From Pseudomonas pisciculturae (GTDB lineage: Bacteria; Pseudomonadota; Gammaproteobacteria; Pseudomonadales; Pseudomonadaceae), in contig NZ_JACVZE010000008.1 of NCBI RefSeq assembly GCF_015461805.1, positions 124,001 through 188,000 on the forward strand: DNA of 64,000 nt, written 5' to 3'. Position 1 is the stretch's first letter. The number at the start of each line of letters is the position of its first letter. Below, in pieces: positions 16,520 to 25,626 of this stretch. The notes beneath the pieces were generated by a model. It made no database searches. It saw nothing but the letters and a program-made list of their open reading frames with translations, and had not been told where the DNA came from. The position numbers and the translations under genes were made by a program.

Positions 16520-19500
16520 TGCTGACCCCCGCGTTTAGCGGTGTAGCGCACATGCACGATGATATCGGTCAAGGAGTTGAGCAGGGCATTCTGGTCTTTG
16601 TGATTGGGGAAGGTCAGTTGCCACGAGGAGATAGCGCCGGTGTATTCAAACGGCAGGTAGCGCTCATCGTTCTCAAAGCTCAACGTGAATAACCCGCTGT
16701 CGTTCAGCCCGTTGGACAGCGCAATTTCCTGGCGCACACGCAAGTCGTGCCTGGCTGGAGCGTTCGCCGCAGCCGAGGGCGTCAGGTAGACGGTGCTGGC
16801 GGTCTGGGTCAGCAGGGCCTTGACATCCTCATAGGGGCCCAGGGTGGCCGGTAGGGAAACACTGACGGTTTTGATGCGCCTCAGGTAGTGGTTGGGGTAG
16901 TCGTTCTCGAACGCCTTGTGCGTCAGCTTGAAGGTGACGCTGCCTCGGCTGACAAGCGCGGCATGAAAGGCTTCCCAGGTTTGATCTTCAGTCGCGGCGG
17001 GTTCCCTTTCGCACAACTGGCGCAGCGAGACGGTCTTGCAGATTTCCAGCAGGCGTTCGTTGTGGGTGAGATAGGCGTTGCTCATGGTCAGCAAATTGAG
17101 TTTGAGCCCTTCGCCTGCGCTCAAGCCGCGGTATTTGTTGCTCCACTGATGGGGTGCAATGAAGTGCTGATCCCATTGCGCACGTTCTTCTTGCCAGCAC
17201 GCCTGAGCGGTCAGGCAGAGCGATAAAGTCGAGTCATAAGCCTGGAAGTAGACACTCGCTAGTTGGTCGTTGAGCCATTGGTAGAGCTGGCTGGCGGTGA
17301 AGCGCTTACCCAGCATGTCGTAGAGGGTGCGCGCCTGCGCGAGCGACGCCTCGGCCAGGCGCAGTTGCAACCGGTTGATATCCTCCTGCTGTGTGTACGC
17401 TTTAAGTTGTGCGTCGACCTGAGCCAGTTCCAGCCGTGCCTGGTCCAGCGCGTGCTGCCATTCCTGGGCGCGTCGGGCGAACTGTTCGCAGCGATCAAGC
17501 CCGGTAGCCTCGGAGCGTTTGTCGTTGGCCATGCCTTGAAGGGCCGCATGCGTGGCATGGAAGGCGCCTTCGAAGCGAACGCCGCCGTTGGCGGTCCCGA
17601 AAATGTTCGGCAAGAGCATCGCCAACCCTGCTGCGGCTTGGGCTCCGGCTGCTGCGAGTTCCCATTTGGCACTCTCGCGGTACTCCTCTGTGGCTCTGAC
17701 TTCTCCCTGGGTGAGACCGGCTTTGAGTTGGGTTTCAAAAAATGTCACGCGGCCTTGAACAAGCTTGCGTCCGGCCAACAACGCTTGCCGGTTTTTAGTG
17801 TCCAGCTGCAACGCCTGGGCTTGTTGCTCGACGGACAGGGTCGCCAGTTCCCAGGCATGTTGCTGCTGGGTTTCCAGGAGTTGGGCGTGTTCCTTGCGTT
17901 CCAGCAGTGACAATAGGGTGGTGCCCAATTGCGTCAGGTTATCGACCATTTGCAGCGCGTATCCCAAGATCACATTGAAGCGATAATGAGCGTTATGCGG
18001 CGGGGGTGAAGTGTGTACAGACCTAGGGGCGCCGCCCCCGTGAGCATAGGCAGTCAACAGCATTTGCGGTGTCAGCGTCGCCGCATACAGTTGAAGGTTC
18101 AGGGGGTTGCCGGTCAAGTCGAGGTAGTGACGCAGGTTATGCAGGCGCGCTTCGACTTTGTCCCAACGCATGAGCAGGTCGGCGCTTAACGAGCGGCATA
18201 GTTTCGTGACCGTACTTGTGTCGGCCTTGGGGGACGGTTTGAACGTAGAGGCCTTGAGTTGACCCAGGGTAGTGGCGGACCACGGGTCGATGGGGTTGAC
18301 CGGCGGACGAGGGCCAAGCAGGCGTTTGGTTCTGATGTAACACAACTTGGCCTCAGCCAGACTGTCGCGGGTCAGCCGGCGATAGGCGGCGTCACCGCGA
18401 TTAAGCAGGATGTCGACGTACAGCAGGTACAGCGCCTGACGAAAATACACAGGGTTTCCCAGGGCCAGTTGGTTGGGGTCGTTTGGCGCCGCCATGGCGT
18501 AATTCGGTTCGACCTGATCGTGCAGCAACGCGGGAAGTCGCCAACAGTCACGCAGGGTTTTGAGTGTCGTGGAGGTGTTGGCAGGTTCGAAGAGATACCG
18601 CAACCAGGACTCCGCTTCAGCGTGTTGGTGTTCAACATTCAAGCGATGCGCCAGAAGCCAGGGCAAATAAAGAAACAATTCCCAGAAGTATCGGCTGTAG
18701 GCGCCCTGGAAATCCAAGGGCTTGTCATCGGAGCCTTTCAGCAGCGTTGGCTCGCGCCATGTATGAGACGGTAAGGCAAGCAGGCGATGGAGGCCGTCGT
18801 TGGCGGTTTTCGTCAGCAGGTTGGCGACACAGGTATTGGTACGGATGGGTGCGCGTTTCAGATCAGGGCCTGTGTCGGTAATGATTGAATCTTTGAAGTC
18901 GATAAATTCTGCGGTACCGCCCGAAGAGGGCGGACCGAGGCGGATTCCGGGTGCCACCGGTATAGCGAGCGTCTGACCACCACGCTGGATATCAACGGCG
19001 ACGGAGACAGCTTTGAGCGCATACCCCAGAATCGTTGCGCCTGAATGTTGGTGGCTGGTTTCCAGGATCAGTACGCCATTGATCAGCGTGATGGTTTCGT
19101 TGCCATTGGGCTTTTCGGCGTAGGGTCTCAAGGTGGCAGGGTCGAGCTCAACCTGCAGCTTGAGGGGGTGGGGTACGAGTAATTCGGTGAAGGTGTCGTG
19201 CAAATCGTGCCGTGGGTTTTCGGTCATGCCAATGAGCACCGTGTTGCCTCGATGGACATGTAACGGTAGGGCGTGGTTTTGCCATACGGGGTACATGAGC
19301 ACGGGCTTGTATCGGCGTTGAGCCTGCATCACCCGGCAGTTATTAAGATGCACATCCCGTAAGTGCCGCTTGTCGCCCGTACAATCGTGAAAGGCTAATT
19401 TGATCAGGCTGGGTGCATCCGGGGTGTTAAAAAAATATTCAAAGGTTTCCTGACTGATGAAGGCATTGCTCAAACTGATCAGGCCGCTCTGCGTCGATGT

Positions 19501-21264
19501 GGGGGCAAGGCCCGTCGCTGGAAAAACCAATGTGAGTGAGGCGTTGTCTTTGTCACGAATAAAATCGGTGTGGCTGATGCCTGCGGTTTTGTAGTCGAAG
19601 GTCAACCGAATTGACGTCGAGGCAATGTCGAGAATGGGTTGGTAAATATCGAAGACAATCTTCGAGGCGTCACCCAAGGCAAACACAGTGTCACCGTTTT
19701 TTTTGCGGGTACTCAGTATCAGCGTGAAGCTCGCCAGCGTACTCAGGCTTGTTAGCGTCACGGTCCTGTGGGACTCGAAGCTTTTTGCAAGTCGGCTCGT
19801 CACTTCAATGACCGAGGTGGTGGTGTTGAGTTGGATGTCGTCGGGGCCCAGGTTGCCTATGTTGTCTTGGGTGCGGTCGAAGTCCCAACCGTCGGACCCT
19901 GGGTGAGGTGTCAAGTTGTGTACGTGTTTGAGACGGACCTGAGACGTTTGCGGCGCCCTGAACTGAAAGTTACGCTTGTTGTGTTGGGCAAATAACGTCA
20001 AGTATCGCCCGGCCAGTTCTGGGTTCATTTTCCATGGCCATAACGTGCGTGCGCCGCCGATGGACTGCACCCAACTGATGTTGAAGTGTTGATCCATCTG
20101 AACAGCCTGATAGAAATACGTGGCTGATTCGCCGATCCTGGAAGGGGCGTCAGAGGCCTCGGGGACCGCGCAGAGGCCGAGAAACAGCGAAGATGGCTGG
20201 GTGGCGGTGTCGAGGAAGGCCAGGCTGGTAATCCCGCCCATCAACTGCTCTTTGTTCAGGTTCATGATGGATTGCAGGACGCAATAATCCTGTATGCACG
20301 TTTGCGGTGCGCTCCAGCTGCCATCCAGCTTGCAAAAAGAGAAGTTCATCCGTAACTGTACGTAGTGGTTCCTCATCTGGGTTTCCAGACGGTGCGCGTA
20401 CTCGTTTTCTGTTTCAGTTTCCCCTCTGCCGCGTAACGGCGTGAAGTCCGTTAAAGGCGTCAACGGCTTAATACACTCAACCCACACTACAAACAGTCGA
20501 CCATTGAAGAAAACCGGGCGAATGCTCTGTTCAGGGATAGGTTCGCCACCGAGCGGCAAATGGATTTTTTTCCAGTTCGACCACGCAGTCGGGTACGGTT
20601 TGTGGGTCGCGTTGCTTGCTGCTTTATCACGTTGAGACAGGTCCAGCGATCGCCAGTAGAAGGTGTTTTCAGACCTGGATTTACCCACGAAGTAGTAAAC
20701 GCTGTCAGCGAGATTGGCGGTGTCGCCGTCAATGTAACCATTGAGCGTTTTGATGCTGGCCAGTTCTTCGAATCGGTTGAGGTAACCCTGCACGGCCTTC
20801 GACAGTGGCTCAGCTTCGATGCGGAACTGGCTGAGTTCATTTTCGAGTTGCTGGAAACTATCGGTTTTGCCCTGGCGCAAGCTTGGGGAAAGGTAGCTCG
20901 CCGGGTAATGGCGCAGTTGCTGGTGGGCACGCCAGAGTGAGTAGGTCTGTAACGTGTCGTTCCAGGTTTTCTCTTGGGAGGGGCCGATGCCCCCGGTTTC
21001 GTAGCCGGGCTCAATGCCCATGAAAATGGCAGTGATGTAGTGTTGCAGGCTGGTAATGGCGCTTGCGATCAAGGTAGTGGGTACGGCCTGACTGACCTGG
21101 GGGTCGATCAGCCAGTGCGCGTAAAGGTCATCGGTGGTCTTGAGGGTTTCTGCCAGTTTCAAGCGCTTGATCGTAGCGTCTTCCGCCAGGGCGGTGGTCA
21201 GGTAAAAGGCGAGCATGGCATCGCGTAAATGCTCGTTCAGCGTGTGGGTGAGTGAGTCAGACAT
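16516..21264 (-). CDS. tcaB: Tc toxin A component, C-terminal part (TcaB-like: neuraminidase-like domain, pore and TcB-binding domain)
   Basis: The 1582-residue protein supplies most of the TcA pentamer. Residues 1-250 are helical (ABC-toxin N-terminal type), and beta-rich shell and receptor-binding regions fill the middle. Long heptad-like helices at about 1080-1300 form the translocation channel. They enclose a hydrophobic segment rich in Ala/Gly near 1205-1220 (AAGAQAAAGLAMLLP) that should be the membrane-inserting tip. The last 250 residues are the TcB-binding domain (YLRRIKTVSVSLPATLGPY, LPFEYTGAISSWQLTFPN). The start at 21264 was chosen because AAGGA lies 6 bases before it; the ATG two codons upstream is too close to that site. 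It lies 35 bases after tcaA and overlaps tcaC by four bases. Confidence 0.92.
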   Translation of the reverse strand: MSDSLTHTLNEHLRDAMLAFYLTTALAEDATIKRLKLAETLKTTDDLYAHWLIDPQVSQAVPTTLIASAITSLQHYITAIFMGIEPGYETGGIGPSQEKTWNDTLQTYSLWRAHQQLRHYPASYLSPSLRQGKTDSFQQLENELSQFRIEAEPLSKAVQGYLNRFEELASIKTLNGYIDGDTANLADSVYYFVGKSRSENTFYWRSLDLSQRDKAASNATHKPYPTAWSNWKKIHLPLGGEPIPEQSIRPVFFNGRLFVVWVECIKPLTPLTDFTPLRGRGETETENEYAHRLETQMRNHYVQLRMNFSFCKLDGSWSAPQTCIQDYCVLQSIMNLNKEQLMGGITSLAFLDTATQPSSLFLGLCAVPEASDAPSRIGESATYFYQAVQMDQHFNISWVQSIGGARTLWPWKMNPELAGRYLTLFAQHNKRNFQFRAPQTSQVRLKHVHNLTPHPGSDGWDFDRTQDNIGNLGPDDIQLNTTTSVIEVTSRLAKSFESHRTVTLTSLSTLASFTLILSTRKKNGDTVFALGDASKIVFDIYQPILDIASTSIRLTFDYKTAGISHTDFIRDKDNASLTLVFPATGLAPTSTQSGLISLSNAFISQETFEYFFNTPDAPSLIKLAFHDCTGDKRHLRDVHLNNCRVMQAQRRYKPVLMYPVWQNHALPLHVHRGNTVLIGMTENPRHDLHDTFTELLVPHPLKLQVELDPATLRPYAEKPNGNETITLINGVLILETSHQHSGATILGYALKAVSVAVDIQRGGQTLAIPVAPGIRLGPPSSGGTAEFIDFKDSIITDTGPDLKRAPIRTNTCVANLLTKTANDGLHRLLALPSHTWREPTLLKGSDDKPLDFQGAYSRYFWELFLYLPWLLAHRLNVEHQHAEAESWLRYLFEPANTSTTLKTLRDCWRLPALLHDQVEPNYAMAAPNDPNQLALGNPVYFRQALYLLYVDILLNRGDAAYRRLTRDSLAEAKLCYIRTKRLLGPRPPVNPIDPWSATTLGQLKASTFKPSPKADTSTVTKLCRSLSADLLMRWDKVEARLHNLRHYLDLTGNPLNLQLYAATLTPQMLLTAYAHGGGAPRSVHTSPPPHNAHYRFNVILGYALQMVDNLTQLGTTLLSLLERKEHAQLLETQQQHAWELATLSVEQQAQALQLDTKNRQALLAGRKLVQGRVTFFETQLKAGLTQGEVRATEEYRESAKWELAAAGAQAAAGLAMLLPNIFGTANGGVRFEGAFHATHAALQGMANDKRSEATGLDRCEQFARRAQEWQHALDQARLELAQVDAQLKAYTQQEDINRLQLRLAEASLAQARTLYDMLGKRFTASQLYQWLNDQLASVYFQAYDSTLSLCLTAQACWQEERAQWDQHFIAPHQWSNKYRGLSAGEGLKLNLLTMSNAYLTHNERLLEICKTVSLRQLCEREPAATEDQTWEAFHAALVSRGSVTFKLTHKAFENDYPNHYLRRIKTVSVSLPATLGPYEDVKALLTQTASTVYLTPSAAANAPARHDLRVRQEIALSNGLNDSGLFTLSFENDERYLPFEYTGAISSWQLTFPNHKDQNALLNSLTDIIVHVRYTAKRGGQQ

Positions 21265-21299
21265 GGTCATTCCTTGAGCCGGGAATAAAGGGGCGTGGG

Positions 21300-23909
21300 T
21301 TATTGCGCGGCGGCGACAAGGGCGGCGCCCGTCTGTGCCCAATCTTGCGTCGTGAAGTCCGAGTTCAGGTTGACGGCCTTGAGCAATACGTCGGCTGACA
21401 GCCCGGTGCGCTTGGCTATTTCTCGACAGCGAATGATCCAGTCCAGGTCCGCCAGGGTGAGCACTCGCTTGCCGGGCAGGCGACCCACCAGGCTATTGAT
21501 TTCGCCGGAGGTCCAGTCGAGCAGCGAGGCGAGGCGAGTGTGTGATGGGGTGTCTGCAGGGGCGGGAGAGTTGGCGTGTTGCAGGTAAGTCAGCAATGTT
21601 TCCTGGGAGAGTCCGTAGGTATCCAGGCATTGCGCAAAGCGCTGAAGCAGATACACCGTGGAGAGTGTCAATTTGAGCATTGCGCCGGGAGCGTAGTCTC
21701 TGCTCAACCATTGCGGATGAAGCAGGAAGGTATGCAGCACCTCACGGCTGACGGGCAGCCCAAGGAGCGTTTCTGCGTCGGGCAGCATCAACAACAGGTG
21801 CTTGAGCACTTCGGTGCTGGACGTAGCACTGGCGGCACGGGCGGTCTGACGGGCAATGTGTTTGAGCGATTGACTGATTAGGGTTGGATCGTAGGAGGCG
21901 TGCAAGGCCGCGCCGAAGAACGCATCTATTTTTTCTTTAAGCGGCAGCACCTGCAGGTAAAACTCGGCGAGCTTCTTGGAGAGTGCGGCCTTGATGTCGG
22001 TCTGCAGGATTGTGTTGCGTGTCGCGTCACTGTCGAACATTTGGTTGTCGACGAAATCAATCAGGTGTTTGGGTAACGCTTTTGGGGCTCGCCGGGGAAG
22101 CAGGGGGTTGTTGTGCAGAAAACCCTGCACGATCACGGCATGCCATTGGATAGGCAGCTTGCCTGTGCCGGCGAGTGGTTGCGGCAGCTGGAGGTCGTCG
22201 ATGTCCTGTTGTTTGAGCAACCCGTGTCGGGTGAGGTTTGTCAGTTCCTCAAGAAGATTGAGGTGCGCCTGCACTGCAGGAGGTTGTAAGTTGTGGTTGA
22301 TAATCAACAGGCGGTGCAAATCGGTGACAGATTGACCTCGGCGCCGTAGCCAGCCCACCAGCCAGTCCATCTGCATGAGCATGTCCAACAGGTCGCAAGG
22401 GTCGCTGTCGCCTGATCCATGCAGGAAAGGCGCAACCAAATACTTGCAGAAACGCTTGCCACCCAGCAGGTGTGCGAGGTGGTAGCTGTCCATCACCGAC
22501 AGGCCAAACAGCGCTGCAATGCGAGTCTGTCGATACAAGGCGGACAGCACGGTCAGTGTGTGGTGAGGAGCAGGCAGATACTCTCGAGCCTGGCCAATGA
22601 GCCAGAGCAAAGAGTCGGGGGTATCCCTCAGACCCAGGCACGTGCACAACCCATACCGGAGGCTGTCGGGTAAGGGTTGGTCGAGGCGCAGTTCCAGCTG
22701 ATCCATGCGCACGGGAAGACCCGGCAACGGCGTGTGATCGAACACCTGGTCGAACAGCGTTTTGCGCGTGCGCGGCGCCCTTACCGGGATATCGTGAAAA
22801 ATCGCTGCAAACTCTTCGGCTTGCAGTTGGTGGTGGTGATTGAGGTAGCGAAAGACGCCCAGTACACGCAGGGAATTACCGTTGATAAGTGCGCTTGGAT
22901 TGGCGGTGGGCTCGCACTGCATGGCGCTCACGAGTAGCGTGTCGAGTATGTCGAAGGGCACTTGCATCACGCGCTGTAGACGGATCATCCGGTGCAGGCG
23001 CTCGAAGCGATTAAACGAAGTGTTCACAAGGCGTGCCGGGGCATTGGCCGTTACCTCAAGCGGCGTTGTGGTATCGAGGTCGGTGGTTATCGGCCCATTG
23101 ACGTAGGCCGCGCCGGCCTGAAGTTTGAGAGGTTCCGGCGGCAGGGCCGCGGGTGAGACATTGGGCGAAAGCTGCGGTAGGTATCGGCCGCAGGCCAGCA
23201 GTGCTTCGGTTTGATCTGCAGATAATTCTGTACGTTGCAGCCACGTCTCAAGGGATAGCAGTGCTGTTTCGTTCGAGCCGTAATGGTCGGTAAGGAAGTC
23301 CCGCTGCTTAACATTCGTGGGGGCTATCAAAAAGGCTTCAGTCAGCAATTCTTGCAGGGCCGGGCTCACGCCGGACAACAGGCGCTGCGCTTCATACGCG
23401 GATTGGATAGGGGCGCCGTAAGTGTTTTCCGCCCGTTGATTAAGCGGCAGCTGGATGCTGATGAGGTAGCTGATTTCGCCCAGTTGCGGTTTGCCGGTTG
23501 ACGACAAACCCAGCACACATTCCTGATGGGCTCGGTCAAAGGGCAAGAGGAACGGGTAACGCCGTTGGCTGAGTACCTTGTGCAGGGGCTGCCCGCGGTA
23601 CTTTCCCGCTGTGACTTTCAGGAAGGTATCCAGTTTGTCGGCGAGCATCGTGTTTACGATTGAGAGTTGGGGGACGAGGGCGGTGAGGCTGTGCCCGTCA
23701 ATCTTCAATGTGGTGAGATCCGGGCGGCGGGCTTCCAGCTGGATCTTCGGTGCGCTTCCTGTACCGGTCGATTCCAGTGTCAGCGCAAACGCATGCAGTG
23801 CCTGCAAATACGCGACAGGAGAATCGACGGCAGCCATCGAGTCCGGTGAACATAAAAGCGACCACTGTTCATTGAACAGTGCGGTATAGGTGGGGGCGAG
23901 GGTATCCAT
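21300..23909 (-). CDS. tcaA: Tc toxin A component, N-terminal part (TcaA-like, VRP1 family)
   Basis: The 869-residue protein corresponds to the N-terminal third of single-chain TcA proteins and resembles the Salmonella plasmid virulence protein VRP1/TcaA family. Recognisable segments are LTALVPQLSIVNTMLADKLD near residue 90, PFDRAHQECVLGLSS and the C-terminal WIIRCREIAKRTGLSADVLLKAVN. In Photorhabdus, TcaA and TcaB associate to form the A component; 869 plus 1582 residues here add up to about the size of a one-piece TcdA. The start at 23909 (MDTLAPTYTALF) was chosen on sequence grounds; the nearest ribosome site (GGAG) is 12 bases away, longer than usual. It is the first gene of a tcaA-tcaB-tcaC operon. 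There is no signal peptide; Tc proteins leave the cell by other routes. Confidence 0.88.
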   Translation of the reverse strand: MDTLAPTYTALFNEQWSLLCSPDSMAAVDSPVAYLQALHAFALTLESTGTGSAPKIQLEARRPDLTTLKIDGHSLTALVPQLSIVNTMLADKLDTFLKVTAGKYRGQPLHKVLSQRRYPFLLPFDRAHQECVLGLSSTGKPQLGEISYLISIQLPLNQRAENTYGAPIQSAYEAQRLLSGVSPALQELLTEAFLIAPTNVKQRDFLTDHYGSNETALLSLETWLQRTELSADQTEALLACGRYLPQLSPNVSPAALPPEPLKLQAGAAYVNGPITTDLDTTTPLEVTANAPARLVNTSFNRFERLHRMIRLQRVMQVPFDILDTLLVSAMQCEPTANPSALINGNSLRVLGVFRYLNHHHQLQAEEFAAIFHDIPVRAPRTRKTLFDQVFDHTPLPGLPVRMDQLELRLDQPLPDSLRYGLCTCLGLRDTPDSLLWLIGQAREYLPAPHHTLTVLSALYRQTRIAALFGLSVMDSYHLAHLLGGKRFCKYLVAPFLHGSGDSDPCDLLDMLMQMDWLVGWLRRRGQSVTDLHRLLIINHNLQPPAVQAHLNLLEELTNLTRHGLLKQQDIDDLQLPQPLAGTGKLPIQWHAVIVQGFLHNNPLLPRRAPKALPKHLIDFVDNQMFDSDATRNTILQTDIKAALSKKLAEFYLQVLPLKEKIDAFFGAALHASYDPTLISQSLKHIARQTARAASATSSTEVLKHLLLMLPDAETLLGLPVSREVLHTFLLHPQWLSRDYAPGAMLKLTLSTVYLLQRFAQCLDTYGLSQETLLTYLQHANSPAPADTPSHTRLASLLDWTSGEINSLVGRLPGKRVLTLADLDWIIRCREIAKRTGLSADVLLKAVNLNSDFTTQDWAQTGAALVAAAQ

Positions 23910-24050
23910 GTTTTGGTGAATCTCCAGAGAACTCACGGGCCAATGCCGTAGGTCGAGGCACGCTACCACGGGCTGACGCAGTGGCCAGGTGGCCCTTTTC
24001 AGCACGTGAGCGGGGAGATATCACCGCGAGTTGTCCCTCTGCGAATCGCT

Positions 24051-24076
24051 GCGCCATTGGCGCACGCCCATGGGCG
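24051..24076. promoter_or_regulatory. Two adjacent palindromes upstream of tcaA
   Basis: GCGCC-ATT-GGCGC (24051-24063) is directly followed by the 12-base palindrome CGCCCATGGGCG (24065-24076), about 140-170 bases before the tcaA start. The pair could be a regulator-binding site for the toxin operon, or a hairpin in its leader. This is inference from symmetry and position only. Confidence 0.35.
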
Positions 24077-24106
24077 AAACCCTCTAAAACCAAAGCATCA
24101 GAATGC

Positions 24107-24132
24107 AAAACGGCGCCCTAAGGCGCCGTTTT
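24107..24132. terminator. Bidirectional terminator between nuoN and the Tc operon
   Basis: AAAACGGCGCC (24107-24117) pairs with GGCGCCGTTTT (24122-24132) across a 4-base loop. It sits 24 bases after the nuoN stop, with runs of A and T on both sides. It would end the nuo transcript on the minus strand. Confidence 0.9.
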
Positions 24133-24155
24133 GTTTACCGCATCACACTAAGCGA

Positions 24156-25619
24156 TCAAACGCCCAACACCGCATGCTGCACCAGGGTCAGCAACGGTTG
24201 CGGGTACACGCCCAGGAAGAACGCGAGCAGGGCGATGGCCAGCAGCATCACGCCGCCTGCCTTCTGTTCCCAATGCAGCTCGGCATCCACACGGCGCAGG
24301 TTTGGCTCGATCAGGTACAGTGTCACCATCACGCGCAGGTAGTAGAACACGCCGATGGCGCTGCCCAGCACCAGGGAGGCCACCAACCACCATTCGTGTG
24401 CTTCAACACCGGTAGCCACGATGTAGAACTTGCCGATAAAGCCTGCGGTCAGCGGAATGCCGGCCAGTGACAGCATCATTACGGTGAGTACGGCGGTCAG
24501 GTACGGACGGCGCCAGAACAGGCCGCGGTATTCGTACAGGGCATCGGCGTCACGGCCTTTGAACGGCGAGGACATCAGCGTGATCACGCCGAATGCGCCG
24601 AGGCTGGTGATCACGTAGGTGACCAAGTACACACCCATCGCTTCCACGGCCAGGCCTTTGCTCGCCACCAGGGCGATCAGCAGGTAGCCGAAGTGCGCGA
24701 TGGAGGAGTAACCCAGCAGACGCTTGAGGTTGTTCTGGGTCAGGGCCAGCAGGTTACCGAACAGGATCGACGCAATGGCGATCACGGTCAGTACGTTGCT
24801 CAGCACGCCGGTGTTGGCGACAGGCGAGATCTGGAACAGACGCACCATCACCGCAAACACAGCAACCTTCGACGCAGTGGCCAGGAACGCAGCCACCGGC
24901 GCCGGGGCGCCTTCGTACACGTCTGGGGTCCACAGGTGGAACGGCACCAACGACAGCTTGAACGCCAGGCCGATCAGCATCATCGCCAGGCCCAGTTGGG
25001 CAATTGGCGCTGGGCTGTTGGTGGTAGCCAGGGCGTGGCCGATACCGGTGAAGCTCAGGCTGCCGGCTTCGGCGTAGAGCAGGGCCATGCCGAACAACAG
25101 GAACGCAGAACCTGCTGCCGACAGCACCATGTACTTGATGCCGGCTTCCAGGGAGCGCTTGTTGAAGAAGGCGTAGGCCACCAGGCCATAGGTCGGGATC
25201 GACAGCAGTTCCAGGCCGATGAACAAGCCCGCCAGGTGCTGCGCGCTGACCAGCACGATACCGCCAGCCGCAGCCAGCAGGATCAGCAGGTACAGCTCTT
25301 CGCGGTTGCCTGGGTAGCCGGTGCCGCCTTCGCCGAGGTAGGCGTGGGCGAGGGTGACGCAGGCCAGTGTGGCGACCAGGATCAACGCGATGTACAGCAG
25401 CGCGAAGTCATCGACCATCATCAACGGCGTAACTGCCAATGGCGCGACCTTGAGGGCCGGGATGATCGACAGCAGGGCCAGGTTCAACCCGGCACACGAC
25501 AGCAGGAACGTTTGCGAGTGATTGCGGCGCCAGGCGATGGCCAGCATCACCGCGACAACGGTGAGGCTGGTGATCAGCAGCGGCGCAAGCGCGATAAAGT
25601 GTTGGATCGTGAATTCCAT
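24156..25619 (-). CDS. nuoN: NADH-quinone oxidoreductase subunit N
   Basis: This 487-residue antiporter-like membrane subunit of respiratory complex I couples NADH oxidation by ubiquinone to proton pumping. It has about 14 transmembrane helices and the Mrp-antiporter signatures, including LSLVPFHLWTPDVYEGAP with the key proton-path lysine region and RLLGYSSIAHFGYLL. The start at 25619 (MEFTIQHF) was preferred over a form 21 codons longer that would overlap nuoM. It is the last gene of the nuo operon, 7 bases after nuoM, and is followed by an intrinsic terminator. Confidence 0.97.
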   Translation of the reverse strand: MEFTIQHFIALAPLLITSLTVVAVMLAIAWRRNHSQTFLLSCAGLNLALLSIIPALKVAPLAVTPLMMVDDFALLYIALILVATLACVTLAHAYLGEGGTGYPGNREELYLLILLAAAGGIVLVSAQHLAGLFIGLELLSIPTYGLVAYAFFNKRSLEAGIKYMVLSAAGSAFLLFGMALLYAEAGSLSFTGIGHALATTNSPAPIAQLGLAMMLIGLAFKLSLVPFHLWTPDVYEGAPAPVAAFLATASKVAVFAVMVRLFQISPVANTGVLSNVLTVIAIASILFGNLLALTQNNLKRLLGYSSIAHFGYLLIALVASKGLAVEAMGVYLVTYVITSLGAFGVITLMSSPFKGRDADALYEYRGLFWRRPYLTAVLTVMMLSLAGIPLTAGFIGKFYIVATGVEAHEWWLVASLVLGSAIGVFYYLRVMVTLYLIEPNLRRVDAELHWEQKAGGVMLLAIALLAFFLGVYPQPLLTLVQHAVLGV

Positions 25620-25626
25620 AGCGCTC

